Shown piece after piece: positions 20,673-32,625 of a stretch of 64,000 nt of DNA. Positions within the stretch are counted from its first letter, which is position 1. Each line of letters opens with the position of its first letter. The stretch is taken from NCBI RefSeq assembly GCF_963576675.1, contig NC_088916.1, forward strand, positions 19,072,501-19,136,500, written 5' to 3'. The position numbers and the translations under genes were made by a program. A model generated the notes under the pieces. That model did no database searches, had not been told where the DNA came from, and saw only the letters and a list, made by a program, of their open reading frames with translations. The DNA is from Euphorbia lathyris (taxonomy: Eukaryota > Streptophyta > Magnoliopsida > Malpighiales > Euphorbiaceae).

Positions 20673-21724
20673 TTTAAAATTCCAAATTTGAGATTTGGAA
20701 TTTCAAGAATAACTGAATGGCAACACTCACCCCTTTTTGTAAAATAACGTAGAGTTTGCTATTCAGTTCATATGTATATGTATATGTATATTCAAGTCAC
20801 ATTAAAAGACATGTTATCGTTTGCAAGCCATATTAGAACATACAAGTAGTCTAAATTGACCCTTTACTACATACTCAGTGACCATTTTACAATGTTCCTG
20901 CCATTTGGATTGTACTCGTTGAACAATGGACATGGTAATGAAGTTTATTATGCTGTCACCACAAGGGACTCTCTTTGTGTTGAATGCATCATAAACCTAT
21001 CGTGTTGAATGCTTTTGTTTACGATAACAAGCCAAGTGAAAAGGAACATCGTAAACATGACATGATTATGCTTCATGCCCATATAGTCAGTCAGTTCTAG
21101 CAATATAACTTGTAGTATCATGCTTTATACACATATATGAACATTCAAAGTATGTACAATATCATTATATATAGTATATAGGAGGTATAAGAGTATGGTC
21201 AATCACAATGAACATTCAAAGCATAAGAGTATGCCTAATCAGCTACATGTTTAATGAACATTCATACACATACTCAATGAGTTTGTTGATATATTAAATA
21301 TCTAATGGATAGTTTGAAAAAATAATGATTAACTTATATCTAGCAAATTTAGGTTTTACCATTTTAACAGAAATACACTAAATATCTTAAACATAATTAA
21401 TATTTGAAAGATCTGAAGTGACATTTAATGAATTTGACAAGTACTATTTAGCAATTGTAATCATAATTTCTTATAAACTAATTTTTAAAATTAAAATTTA
21501 ATCAACATTCTATAACAAAAAAATTTATCAACAAAGTATAAAATATTTCATATGTAATTTTACTTTTATTTTTCTAATATAATAAATTTTTTTTAAAAAT
21601 CCAATGGATAGTGGCTCCACGCCAGTGCCTAGTAGTTGCAGGAATCCCTTGAGAGATTCTAGGCACGGTAACAAGTAATTAAATAAAAAAAATATTGATT
21701 AGTAATTAAATGAAAAAAAAAATT
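20673..21724. other. AT-rich intergenic region
   Basis: No coding signal. There is a short TATGTA microsatellite at about 20772-20795. About 21290-21450 resembles the inner part of the element at 33745-34205 (CACTAAATAT, then ACATAATTAATATTTG), so it is probably a MITE relic. A 16-base inverted pair, GCCTAG/CTAGGC, lies at 21627-21664. Confidence 0.4.
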
Positions 21725-21743
21725 GAGGATAAAAATAACTTTA

Positions 21744-22306
21744 TTAATTAATCAAAGAATCGTCTTTTCTTAACTCGAACTCAAGCCAATGAGGAAAAAC
21801 AGACGAATTGAACGGACTATCATTGGACATAGCTTGCCTAGCAATGGCATGAGCAGCTATATTCGCTAATCTATGGATAAAAGAAACTGTAAAATCTGGT
21901 CTAGTATCAATCGGTTCTTTGATATTGAGAATTATTGAACCAAACTCCGACAAGTTATCCTGAACTGAGTTTACGCCATCAGTAATAAGTTTCACACCCG
22001 TTTCGAATCCAACATTCTAAATACCTAGTGATTTCACCCATAAAATGATATAATAGAGAGCAAAAGCTTCTGTCAGTTTCGGGCTAGCGTCCTCTCCCAG
22101 CACCTGCTGTACCACCAGAGACATCGGCCAGATGAATCTCGCACCGTTGCTCCTGCCCCACGCATCCCTTCACTCTCAAACAATGAAGCATCAATGTTGC
22201 AATTGAATTGGAAAGCTTCCGACGGAGACCACTTTGGAATTCGGCGCTCACTACCGTGTGTCTGCTGTTGATGTTTGTCCGTAGTCGAATTTTCTGATTT
22301 TGCTGT
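21744..22306 (-). pseudogene. LINE RNase H domain
   Basis: The N-terminal part (22306-22073) has IPKWSPSEAFQFNCNIDASL, then GAGATVRDSSG. The C-terminal part (21995-21744) has FTVSFIHRLANIAAHAIARQ. These are the first catalytic Asp strand and the final helix of plant LINE RNase H. Shifts and stops separate the two. Upstream it continues at 23721-23770 (LRFFSDWKTA) once the solo LTR is removed. Confidence 0.75.
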
Positions 22307-23720
22307 TGTTAAGCCCAAAATATACCTAAAATATCATTAATATTTACATCATTTTTGCTATGAATTCATACTATTTATACTTGTTTAGAATACTTTTACT
22401 TTCGAATATGTTTCTTTCTTGCAAGGTACCTAAATATTTGGTAAAATCCAAATAGGAACAAAAAGAGGTCAAAAACAAAGGAAATACCCTAAGTTAGGAG
22501 CCAAAAGACGAAGAAATCAGCATACCAATACGAGGAAGACAAGAACGAAGTCAGAAATGGGAGAAAAATTCCAATTCTCGGTTGAGAATCCAAATTCTCG
22601 GTAGAGAATTTGGGGCCGCGACCGAGAATGTCGTCCAGCTCTCCTTTCCTTTCGTCTCGATCGAGAATTTCCATTCTCGGTAAGATCAGAAATTCCTCCA
22701 GCATGAATTTCACATGTTTGAAATCTAAGAAATGCGTTCGTTCAAGCGGATAGAAACGTCTCTTCACAGCGGACACGACTCTTCACAACGGACACAACAC
22801 TTCAATCACGACTCTTCAACATCTATAAATAAAAAAGTTGATTAGAAGTGAGTCAGAGATTAGAAGTTCGTTTCTGTAAAAAGCAGTATGATGTACACAC
22901 ATTGTTTATTAAATAATTACAAGCACAATAGCGTTTAGATTTGTTCATATTAGTTTACATTTTGGTAGTATCCGACCGTATCTCTATTACGAAGTTACAA
23001 CGAGAAGATTGAGTAGAGGATCCGCCCTGAGTCTGACAAACTCTAACGAAACCCAAGGAAAGGATTGACAACCCGTTCACTTGCAAGCCATCAAATGTTT
23101 TCATGCTTCTTATTCTCTGTAAACTTGTATCAAATTTATATTTCATCTAATAAAGTTCATTCTATTCGATAGATTTTTATGCAGCACTTTGGTAAAGGAT
23201 CCGAGGTGGATGCTGGTGTTTTCATTAAAACGTAGTTAAATTCAAAATCTTTACAAAGAAGCTTTGTTGAACACTTAACAAATTAATATCATCAGTAGAT
23301 TATTAATTTGATTAAGGTAGCGATCTAACCCAACCACAGGAGGATTGACTGCAGTTCAAAGCCCTAAAATTAGAGGAATCGACGTTTATTTCATTGTTAT
23401 AATTTATGCAAAGTTTAAAGTTGTTTTCTTTACTTAATACAAACGAATACATTTGTTTACTTTTCTAAAAGAACTAAACGTTCCTGTTTTGTAAATTTAT
23501 TCTTAAATCAGAAGTAATTTCTAACATTCGACATACTCTAATCTAATTCTTATTCTAGCAATTTCAAAACCAAATCCAATTAAACGATTTTCCATATTAT
23601 AAACCTTGAAAGTAAATTTAACCAATTCAAAATAAGTTTTTGTTAAAAAGCGTTCCCTGTGGGATCGATATCTTTTATTACTACAAGCGTATACCGTGCA
23701 CTTGCGTAAATCGCTCAACA
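22307..23720 (+). mobile_element. Solo LTR, 1414 bp, with perfect 5 bp target duplication
   Basis: It begins TGTTAAGC and ends GCTCAACA, and is flanked by GCTGT on both sides (22302-22306, 23721-23725). The LINE reading frame on the minus strand joins across it. Near its end is CCCTGTGGGATCGATATC, a word typical of the U5 of gypsy (Athila/Tat) LTRs. The open frames inside (for example 22489-22776 minus) show no known motif. Confidence 0.85.
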
Positions 23721-23770
23721 GCTGTCTTCCAATCCGAAAAGAAACGCAGTCCGCTTGTAACAATAGAAAC

Positions 23771-24322
23771 TAGAACTGGGCATGGGCCGTCCAGCCCGCC
23801 CAGGTCCAGGCCCATTTAGTCGGGCTTGAACACATGAAAATGCATTGAAGCCCGACCCGACCCAAGCCCGTTAAAAATTGGGCGGGCTTGGGCTTTACAC
23901 ATTTTACATCGGTCCGACCCGATAAAACATAGATAATATGTTATATAATTATATAAATATTAATTATAATATAATTTTATAAACAAAAATAAAAATATTT
24001 TAAGTTTGCTGCGACCTAATCTCCTCTCCTCTGTCCCCCCTCTCTGTTGAAGATCATAATTCTACTCTTCCTAATCTCTTCTATTTTACTTGTTTTTATC
24101 ATGTAAATTAAATCCCCTTTGTAAATTAAATTTAATTAATTTTTTTAAAATATACAGATGGGCTTGGACAGACGGGCTTGGGATTCATATCTCAGGCTCG
24201 AGCCCAAGCCCGATTAAATTTCCTACGGGCTGGGCTGGGCTAGGCTTAGGCTCACCAGGCTTTATTAAAAGCCCGACAGGCCTAGCCCAAGCCCGGCCCA
24301 ATGCGGCCCATGCCCAGGTCTA
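23771..24322. mobile_element. hAT-type MITE with CTGGGCATGGGCC ends
   Basis: Inverted ends TAGAACTGGGCATGGGCCG and CGGCCCATGCCCAGGTCTA, with subterminal runs of GGCCC and AAGCCCG in both arms and an AT-rich centre. Flanks ATAGAAAC and ACTAAAAC are an imperfect 8 bp duplication (5 of 8), as expected of hAT insertion after decay. The host LINE frame continues across it (HFSPV into SIVTSGL). Confidence 0.75.
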
Positions 24323-24999
24323 ACTAAAACTGGTGAAAAATGTTTACCTTCCCATTGATTATAATTCCTCTACCCCTATATGATCCAAAGAACCAAAGCT
24401 ATCTTTCTTATCGCGTCCCTTGTGTTCGTCACGCAGACATCTTCAAGGAACCACAGATCCACTCTTTCCTAATTTCCAGTTGGAACAGATAAACCCGCAG
24501 CTCTCCAGCACTGAATTGCAAACATGCATTCAACATATAGGTGCCAACCATGTTCTACTTTATGGTCACAGGAAATTGGGAAAGCGGGACCTCAACATAT
24601 CGATCAAGTAGTCTATAACGAGTGGGTAGACAATTATTTCCCAGCTTCCACAAGAAAGTTTTCAGTTTAGGAGGTACTGATAGTTACCATACTTTCTTCC
24701 AACCCGGACTCTACTGTTGCACTAGTTCATGTTGAACATGATAGCCTGACTTTAATGAATACTGACCATTTTTGGTAAAATGTCAAACAAGGTGATCTTC
24801 ACTCGGTTGTAGTGGGATAACCATGTTGCAGATCTCAATTGCTTCCTCTCTACTGATAAGTTGTGAATTCTTCCCTTGTCCCATATCCTCCTATCCCGAA
24901 CCATCAGGCCTACCACCTTTATCTCCTCCAAACCCGCATGACTAACCGAATGCACCCTAAAACCCGAGTCTCTTATCAGTCAGGGTTCTGACCACACTT

Positions 25000-26105
25000 T
25001 TATCGTATGACCCGATCCAATTTTCCATCTCGAGCCTTTTTAAGCATATCTATAGAACCCCAGATGCTCCTCCATACATAACTCGGGTTTCCACCCAGTT
25101 TGGATGACAGAAACATATCCTTTGGGAAGTATTTTGCTTCGAAAATCCGATTGACAAGCGCCTGAGGTTTATTGATAAACTTCCATCCCTGTTTGCCCAA
25201 TAATGAAATATTGAAATTTTGGAGATCTTTGAAACCCATACCCCCATTCTGCTTCTTACTACACAATTGTTTCCAACTGAACCAGTGGATATTCTTGTTT
25301 CCATTCTCCTTTGTACCCCACCAAAACGAATTCATCATCTTTTGGAGCTCATCAGTAACCGATCGAGGTAAGAGAAAGACACTCATGCAGAAGGTCGGTA
25401 GAGCTTGTGCAACTGATCTAAGTAAAGTCTCCTTCCCTGCATTTGATAAAAAGCGCACAGTCCAGCTACTGAATCTTTGCCTTAGCCTAACTTTTAAGAA
25501 CTTGAAAATGGCACATTTGGATTTTCCAATCAAAAAGGGTAATCCCAAATATTTACCCGTGTGAAGGGCCTTATCAACATTAAAGAGATTGCAAATTTCA
25601 GAACGAGCATCAATTTTAACATTTGAACTAAAGAAAATACCGGATTTGCTTAGGTTGATAGCTTGACCAAAGACCTATGCATACTCCTGTAAAATATTCC
25701 CAACCACTTGGCTCTCCTCCACAGTTGCAGCGAAGAATAAAAAGCTATCATCATCAAATAGTAAATGAGTGACGCTAGGCGTTCCCCTACAAATTCTGCA
25801 TCCTAAGAGTTTGCCCTCAAATTCTACTTTCTGAATGAGATGTGAAAGGACCTCTGCACATAAAATAAATAGATAAGGTGAAAAGGGACCTCAAATTCTC
25901 CTTGCCTCAAACCCCTCCCAAGTTGAAAAGGGCCAACAAGCGGGCCACTCACAGCCACTGAGTAAGAAACTGTCGTCACGCAGAGCATAATCCAATCAAT
26001 CCAGCAATCTGTGAATCCCATTCAGACCATCACAGCTTTTAAGAAGCACCAATCTACCCTATCATAAGATTTACTGATGTCAATCTTCAGGGCGGTATGT
26101 CCCTT
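25000..26105 (-). pseudogene. LINE reverse transcriptase fragment
   Basis: On the minus strand: KIDISKSYDRVDW-like start near 26080, then WIDWIMLCVTTVSYSV and RGLRQGE (26000-25900), then a broken stretch. The long frame 25548-25000 follows with LRQRFSSWTVRFLSNAGKET, MNSFWWGTKE and GGMGFKDLQNFNISLLGKQG. The palm FADD box falls in the stop-ridden part at about 25750 (FLFDDDSFLFF-like). It is the RT and connection region of a plant L1 LINE, inactive. Confidence 0.8.
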
Positions 26106-26374
26106 TTGAATGCATTGTAATAAGATTTTTTTTTTTAATCTTGATATAAAAATAATCTTTTTTAAAGAAATATTTTTAATCAGTACTATATATTAAGATT
26201 AATTTTTTTAAATGGTAAAAAAACCCGTCATTGCTCATGAATTACAAATACTTACTTATAATATTTTTAATTATGGTTTCAAAATATATATAAAAAAAAA
26301 AAAATACAGATAATTTCTAAAAAAAATGCTCATTTTAATAATAATTTTAAAGAATGTTGGGTTGAAAAAAATCC
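26106..26374. other. AT-rich spacer
   Basis: Only A- and T-runs; nothing recognisable. Confidence 0.5.
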
Positions 26375-27210
26375 GGCGTAATACATCATCAGCTCCCTGA
26401 ACTTGTCCATAATAATAGAATAGATTTTTGAACTTTGCAAGTGTCTTATCAACTCCCTAAACTTTCTTATTTCGTATCACCAGTTCCCTAAACTTATCCA
26501 TAAAAATTTATTAGCTCCTTGAACTTTGCAAATGTCTCACCAGCTCTCTAAACTTGCTTATTCTGTAACAACTGAATACAAAAATCATAATACTAACTCG
26601 GATTAAAGTCCAAAAATACCCCTAACATTTTAGTTCAGGAGTAATTTTACCCCTAACGCCTAAAATAGTGCAATTTTACCCCTAACATTAGTAGCCAACA
26701 ACAAATTTATAAATTTGGTGAATTTTTTAAAATTTTTTTGTCCAATTCGTACAAAGATTGTATTTTTTTTCACATCCCAACAATATGTTTGTGATTTATT
26801 ACTGATAAAATGAAGCACGTGTGATATGTAGGTGACAAGATTCATGACCGAGAAGACAGTTTGATGAATTGTTTCTCAAATTAACCCAATTTATCAATTT
26901 TAGGGGTAAAATTGCTCTTGACTTCCAACGTTATGGGTAAAATTGCACAATTTTAGACGTTAGGGATATTTTTGCATCTTAATCCGAGTTAGTATTATAG
27001 TTTTTGTATTTAGTTGTTAGAGAATAATTAAATTTAGAGAGCTAGTAAGACACCTGCAAAGTTCAGAAAGCTAATCAATTTTTATGGACAAGTTTAGGGA
27101 GCTGGTGATACAAAATAAGTAAGTTTTCGGAATTAGTGAGACACTTGCAAAGTTCAGGGAGTCAATCTACTATTATGGACAAGTCCAGGGAGCTGGTGAT
27201 GTATTAAGCC
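26375..27210. mobile_element. Inverted-repeat element of the GGCTTAATACATCA family (copy 1), carrying a nested MITE
   Basis: Ends GGCGTAATACATCATCAGC and GGTGATGTATTAAGCC are inverted. The arms are about 230 bases each and carry alternating CTCCCTGAACTTG and CTTTGCAAGTGTC units. The flanks are A7TCC and A8TCC, consistent with a 9-11 bp target duplication of Mutator type. The loop is occupied by a family-1 MITE. The sequence just outside that insert (AACTCGGATTAA) is itself inverted on its other side. Confidence 0.7.
26605..26982. mobile_element. Family-1 MITE nested in the loop
   Basis: The left arm has CAAAAATACCCCTAAC and repeated TTTTACCCCTAAC; the right arm has the inverse (TTAGGGGTAAAATTGC, GTTAGGGATATTTTTGC). 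It closely matches the element at 11752-12316. Confidence 0.65.
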
Positions 27211-27377
27211 AAAAAAAATCCATTGTAATATTCTTAATCTTTATCATAGTTAATTGACACCGGTAATTAATATACCGGAGTCATGCAGTATTAAACGTTG
27301 TTCCAGCCACAATACTTTTTTTTTAAAGCCATTTGTAATTTCTATATACATAAATCATACATACCCATTATAGTACT

Positions 27378-27632
27378 TCTTCTATTCTAAAATATAAGTC
27401 ATTCTAAGTTGTTTCATACAAATTATAAAATACAATTGATATAGAGGGAAATTAATGAATTTACATTGGTTAGCTAAAATGAAATTCTCTCTCATGTAAT
27501 TGTTGATGAATAAATCTTGTAATTTTGAAAAACATACGGAACAAGATAAAAAATTTAATGATTGGATCAGAAAATTAAATTAAAAGTTCTTGGAAAACTA
27601 GAAAGACTTATATTTTGGAAAAAAAAACTCAA
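27378..27632. mobile_element. Small MITE with TATTCTAAAATATAAGTC ends
   Basis: The left end reads TCTAAAATATAAGTCATT and the right end AAGACTTATATTTTGGA, an inverted pair 255 bp apart. The ends resemble the widespread plant MITEs whose termini read as 'tccaaaatataagtc'. No coding capacity. Confidence 0.55.
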
Positions 27633-27662
27633 TTGCTAAAATGACTTATAAAAAAGAATAAG

Positions 27663-28376
27663 GGGTGGGTACGGTTCGGTTAACCGGTCCATTAGGCAAA
27701 AAAAATAACCGAACCGTAATCAACGGGTTTTTAACCATCCAAATCGAAACTGGTCCATATCAATTGGTTAACCATATAACTGGTTAACCATTAATTTCGG
27801 TTAGGTTTTTCGGTTAACGGGTTTTAACCAATTCTCACCAATTAACCAAAAATCAACGGTTAACTATAATTTTTACCCAAACCTAAATTTTTAAACAATA
27901 TTAAAATACACATAATTTCAAAAATTCAAACGAAAGAGATTCATAAAAAAGTTCAGAATTCAAATATAAGACCGAACTAAAAAACAATCCATCAAGTTTA
28001 CATTTAAAACATAAAAAAATTATTTCGTCCAAGTACTTATTACAACATTAATCCATAAATTTTACATTCAAGTATAATCTATGTTATATATTAATATATG
28101 TTAAAGACTTTTTTTAATCTTCTAATCTATGTTATATAATCTATGTTATATAATTATATATTAATTTTTTTAAAAATTTATATTTATTAAACGGTTCGGT
28201 TAACCGTTAACTGTGGTTTTTAAAACTCTAATCCGAAACCGAAACTGAAACCGATGCCTATATCTTTTTTTAACCATGAAGAAAACTACCGGTTCAGTTA
28301 ACCGTTTTTTCTGGTTCGGATTACCGGTTTTCAGTTCGGTTACCGGGTTGACCGGTTTTTTTGCCCACCTCCGGGG
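27663..28376. mobile_element. Fold-back element rich in GGTTCGGTTAACCG
   Basis: The left end is GGGTGGGTACGGTTCGG and the right end ACCGGTTTTTTTGCCCACC. Both arms are dense in the words TTAACCGGT and GGTTCGGTTA, with an AT-rich core. Ends beginning GGGTGGG(T/C)A with such arms fit a non-autonomous hAT-like element. Confidence 0.6.
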
Positions 28377-28402
28377 AGTAACATTTATATACATACAATA
28401 AA

Positions 28403-28911
28403 GGCTTAATATATCAATTGTCCCCTAAACTTGTCCAAAAAGCTTGATTAGCTCTATCAACTTTCAAATTGTCTCAGTAGCCCACTTGCATAAAATGTTC
28501 AGTTAGCCCATTAAACTTGCATAAAATGTAATCAATTGATCACTCGGTTGCAAAAGAGTAAGTTAAATGCGGAAAATGTATTGCACGCATCTAAAACAAA
28601 GTAAAACGACCAAGATCGGAGTATGCGGTTCTAATATTAGAGAATATAAGTTATATAGTTGAGCAAGTAATAACTTCATTTTTAATCAATTTTTAAATTA
28701 TGTAATAACATTCTAAGATTCGTGGAATACATCTTCTGCATTTAACTTACTTTTTTTTTGCAACTAATTGATCAATTGATTACATTTTACTAGTTTAGGA
28801 GGCTAACTGAATATTTTATGCAAGTTGAGTAGGTTATTGGGACACTTTGAAAGTTCAGAAGGCCAACCAAACTTTTTGAACAAATTCAGAGGGCAAATGA
28901 TGTATTAAGCC
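28403..28911. mobile_element. GGCTTAATACATCA family (copy 2)
   Basis: It begins GGCTTAATATATCAATTG and ends GATGTATTAAGCC. It is flanked by TACAATAAA and TACAATTAT (7 of 9 match). The arms carry CTAAACTTGTCC and CTTTCAAATTGTC units. Non-coding. Confidence 0.7.
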
Positions 28912-28959
28912 TACAATTATTTACTCCTCGTTCTTACCTTTCCTAAGTGTGAAACTAAA

Positions 28960-29450
28960 GGCTTAATAAATCATTTGCACCATGAACTTGTTCAAAAAAC
29001 TTAATTGGCCTTCTGAACTTTTAAAGTGTCCCGATAGCTACTGAATTTGCATAAAATATCTACTTAGCCCTCCTAACTTACATAAAATATAATCAATTAA
29101 TCACTCGGTTGTAAAAAAAAAAATAAATGCAAAATATGTGTTGCACGTGTCTTAAAATGTGATTACATGATTCACAAAATAAATTAAAACATATTAAAAA
29201 GAAGTTTTTACTTGTTCAACTATAAAACTTTTTCTTTTCTAATATTAGAATTGCATACCATGACCATTCCCGTTTTTACCTTTTTAAGATGCGTGCAACA
29301 TATCTTCCACATTTAACTTACATTTTTACAATCGTTTGATATTGATTGATTACATTTTATGCAAGTTCATGAGTTATCGGAACACTTTGAAAGTTCAGGG
29401 ATCAATCAAACTTTGTAGACAAATTTAGGAAGCAAATGATGTATTAAGCC
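28960..29450. mobile_element. GGCTTAATACATCA family (copy 3)
   Basis: It begins GGCTTAATAAATCATTTGC and ends GATGTATTAAGCC. Flanks AAACTAAA and AAATTAAA match at 7 of 8. It stands only 48 bp from copy 2 in the same orientation. Confidence 0.7.
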
Positions 29451-31508
29451 AAATTAAATTTAGTATTTCATTATTTGAACATATAAAACCTTTTGTTAAC
29501 AATAACATATAAAATAATATAGGCAAATAATTTGTTAATCCCTACATTTTACCTAAAATGTCATTTATTCATCATATTTTAATAGTACACTTTTTATTTT
29601 TAACTTTTGTTTTATTTAATAGTTTAGTCCCCGGCCACTGGAAGCACCCCTACTGGCCGTTGGAACTACTATTATGGATGATTTCGACTCATGTTTCTAA
29701 TAAATTAAGGTTCGTAGTGGTAATTAAGTCATTAAGTTTGTATTTAATTAAAATTCAACTTGATTAATATATGATAGACGATAAATTTCTCTAAGTTTGT
29801 TCAAAACAATTCAATTTTACTTTCAGAGTCTAAATTTAACTTAATTTTGAGAAGTTTTATATTCGCACGTAAAAATTGATTTTGGGTCACTTAGATTATA
29901 ATACATATATATTTTCATCCAAAATAAGTTAAATGTCACATATGTTGATACTACAGTAGATAAATATTACCAAATCATAACAAAGGGGATAAATGACAAT
30001 ATTTTGGATATCAAAAGGGCCAAATAAGACTTTATACTTTTTCTATATTCAAAAACCTATTAAAATTTTGGGTTATGATATATACAGCCGTTGGGGCTGT
30101 GTATAAGCATTTACCATAAAGTTTAAAATGATGCAATTTTATCCTTAATCGTTGGAAACCAAAAGCAATTTTACTTGTAACATTGATAAATTGGGTCAAT
30201 TTGAGAAATAATCCATTAAACTGTTTTCTCGATCATGAATCTTATTATCTACACTTCACACGTACGTCATTTTATCAGTAACAAATCACAAACATATATT
30301 GGAATGTTTATGATTTATTAAATTGCTCCTGACAAAAACCGTTAGGGATAATTTTGCACATTAACCTATTTTTTAAAGTACAGATTGTTTGGGATGTGCT
30401 TTTCTTTTTTTTAGCCTCCACTCCATAAAATTTTATTATTTTAGTGTGTTGGCAACTAAAAAAACAAAAGTAAATAAATAGCCTTTGACACTATAAAACT
30501 TTGCTGTTTTTATATATTGACAGTTAAAATTTTAATAATGCTAAACCTAAAAGATTAAACATCTTTAATGTTTTATAAGTTGAATGCTTAAAAATTATAA
30601 AAAGAAATTAATTAATTTTTAACCAATTTTTTTTATTAGGATGTATTTATCTTTAATTAATTAATTTTAGACCTTAAAATCCCCCAATCACGGTAAAAAG
30701 CAACCTTACAACTTTAGTTAATTGGATAAAAAGAGTTGTCCAATTTAATTTTGAGATGTAAAAATTGAATACCATTGATTAATTGTCATGTTATTTGAGA
30801 TACATGTATGTAAGGTTCAAGAGTCAAGAATTGCTCAAAAAAAAAAAAAAGTTGAACCAAGAAAAGAGAGAAAAGGAAAGGGATATATTTTTTATTTCTT
30901 ATGTACCAAAGTGGGCTTGTCTCCAGGCCAAACGATTTATATTTAAAACAAATTATGCCCAGTTCAGCTGCCTTTCTCTCTTTTTTTTTTTTTTTTTTTT
31001 TTTTGTCTCAAATGAAGAACAAGTAACCCTAATAACCAGATTAGAGGCGGCGAAATAATTACGGAGGGTTGGCTTTAGATATTATATTTATAGATAACAA
31101 TTATGAAAAATTATAAAAATATAATTTGATGTAATTTATTTTAATACATTGTAATTTGAAATGGTTTAATTATATTGTTATTATTACTTTTTTGTAAATT
31201 TATTGTTGTACATAAATACTTTACCCCACTAATTGAGAATCAAGATCCATTCAGAAAACAAATAAACCACATTACATTCAAAAACTAAAAGTCGAATATA
31301 TATAAAATTCAAGCATTACAAAACTAATGAAAGCAATAAAACTAATGAAAAAACTAAAAATTGTACGAAGCTATTTATTTCCTTCGAATAGATACTTCAA
31401 TGTTCTGGTATCGGATCTATCTTCCTTCACATTCATTTCACTGCCGAGAATAACATTGATATCCGAAGTTCGAGCTTCCTTAAACTCATAGATTCCTCTT
31501 TGCAGATG
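29451..31508. other. AT-rich intergenic region with a MITE relic and a T-run
   Basis: No gene. 30112-30370 is a decayed family-1 MITE (see separate entry). A T-run of about 24 bases lies at about 30981-31004. The frames at 29558-29767 and 30783-31058 have no recognisable motifs. Confidence 0.45.
30112..30370. mobile_element. Family-1 MITE relic
   Basis: It contains AAAATGATGCAATTTTATCC, AACATTGATAAATTGGGTCA and a right arm with GTTAGGGATAATTTTGCA. These are the units of the 11752-12316 element with internal deletion. Confidence 0.5.
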
Positions 31509-32625
31509 TTAGCCATACTTTGATATTTTATCAGCAAGTTTATTTGCAGAACTATCAATCCAAGAAAAAATTACTTCACATTGTTCTTGGTGGATTAAAA
31601 GGAGAATGCTTAGTGTGATCATTAATCGATCATCACTTACTTGGGATTCTGGACATGTAATAGTCTTTATAACTGTTAGACAATCAGACTCGATAATAAA
31701 ACGAGTTGCATTATTCAACAGCATAAAATTAAGCATGTCCAATATACAAAGACATTCAGATTGTATGTTATTATCAAAAAGATGAATTTGTCGAATAAAA
31801 ATTGCTTTTTCAAAGCGTCGGGACAATTCACCATTTTCATCACGAACAACTCCAGTTGTTGTGCATCTTATATGACCTCTCTCTTGAATGAAAGAGTTAT
31901 CACCATTAATCTTTATCCAACCAGAAGATGGAGGAATCCAGGAGGTACCTTTCTTATTTTTTTGATCTTCAATCAACTGGAAACAACTGTTACAAACAAA
32001 AGAAAAAAAAATACTTAATCTACATATAATAATGACATATAATGAAAATAAATATATAATAATAGAAATTAAATTACCCAATTTTCAGGTTTTTTATTTC
32101 ATTTCTTATGGCTTGCAAATTATTAAAAGGTTCAAGCCAAAACACTGCATCATCTGATGTTCCTGATTTTCGAAATGAGTACTTTCGACAAGATGTTGCA
32201 GTATAACCTTGACAATAATTCAAAAACATTTCTACGTATTCAGGTTTAACTTTTTTACAAGCTTGGAATTTCAAATCAATTTCTTTGACTTTCATTCCTC
32301 CTGATAACAACAATATGTCTCTAAATACATCAGAAATCGGGTTTCTAAAGTTTTCATCATTTATCATTTTGATATATTCAAAATGTTCTACCCAATATAA
32401 AATATTTTTTTGTTTATTATACTTTATTTTAAAAACGTACAAAGGGTCTGGAGTTGGTTTGTTATCTATGTATTCAGGTTTTAATAAATCTAATGGAATC
32501 CTAGGATCTGACTCAATAATATCAGTTGCCTACAATTTCTTTTTGTTAGATTTTAAAATAGAATATAACTTATTTATATTCGAGTTACTACTATCCGCAG
32601 AAAAACTACGTATAACTCTTTTCAT
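31509..32625 (-). CDS. RNase H-like domain protein with unrecognised N-terminal domain; may be decayed
   Basis: A frame from ATG at 32625 to 32078 joins 31986-31509 through a 91 bp GT-AG intron (GTAATTT...TAACAG), in phase, giving 341 residues. The C-terminal part (about 190-341) is an RNase H fold: WIPPSSGWIKINGDNS, then TTGVVRDENGE, ECLCILDML, FIIESDCLTVIKTI and WIDSSANKLADKISK. This is the type found in plant LINEs and in stand-alone host proteins. The N-terminal part (about 33-185; LYVFKIKYNKQKN, YVEMFLNYCQGYTA, CRKYSFRKSGTSDD) matches nothing I know. A TAG interrupts codon 32 (32530-32532). It may be spliced out, be bypassed by a later start, or mark a pseudogene. After the final TAA the frame stays open for about 46 more codons. 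No LINE RT lies nearby. Confidence 0.45.

Larger units (their letters stand above)
21725..26105 (-). mobile_element. 5'-truncated L1-type LINE, split by two later insertions
   Basis: On the minus strand, order is preserved: RT fingers/palm (26040-25824, with WIMLCVTTVSYSV and RGLRQGE), RT thumb and post-RT region (25548-25000), zinc-finger/linker region with stops (25000-24330), then RNase H (23770-21744). The reading frame resumes after the solo LTR (22307-23720) and after the hAT-type MITE (23771-24322). The 5' end is lost near 26105, within the RT, as is common for LINEs. The 3' end is near 21725. The LINE is older than both inserts. Confidence 0.8.

Noticed and set aside
24420..24611. 63-codon frame in the LINE linker as a gene
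   Set aside because: It lies antisense to the LINE linker region, which explains the sequence.
25172..25564. 130-codon plus-strand frame
   Set aside because: Antisense shadow of the LINE reverse transcriptase on the minus strand.
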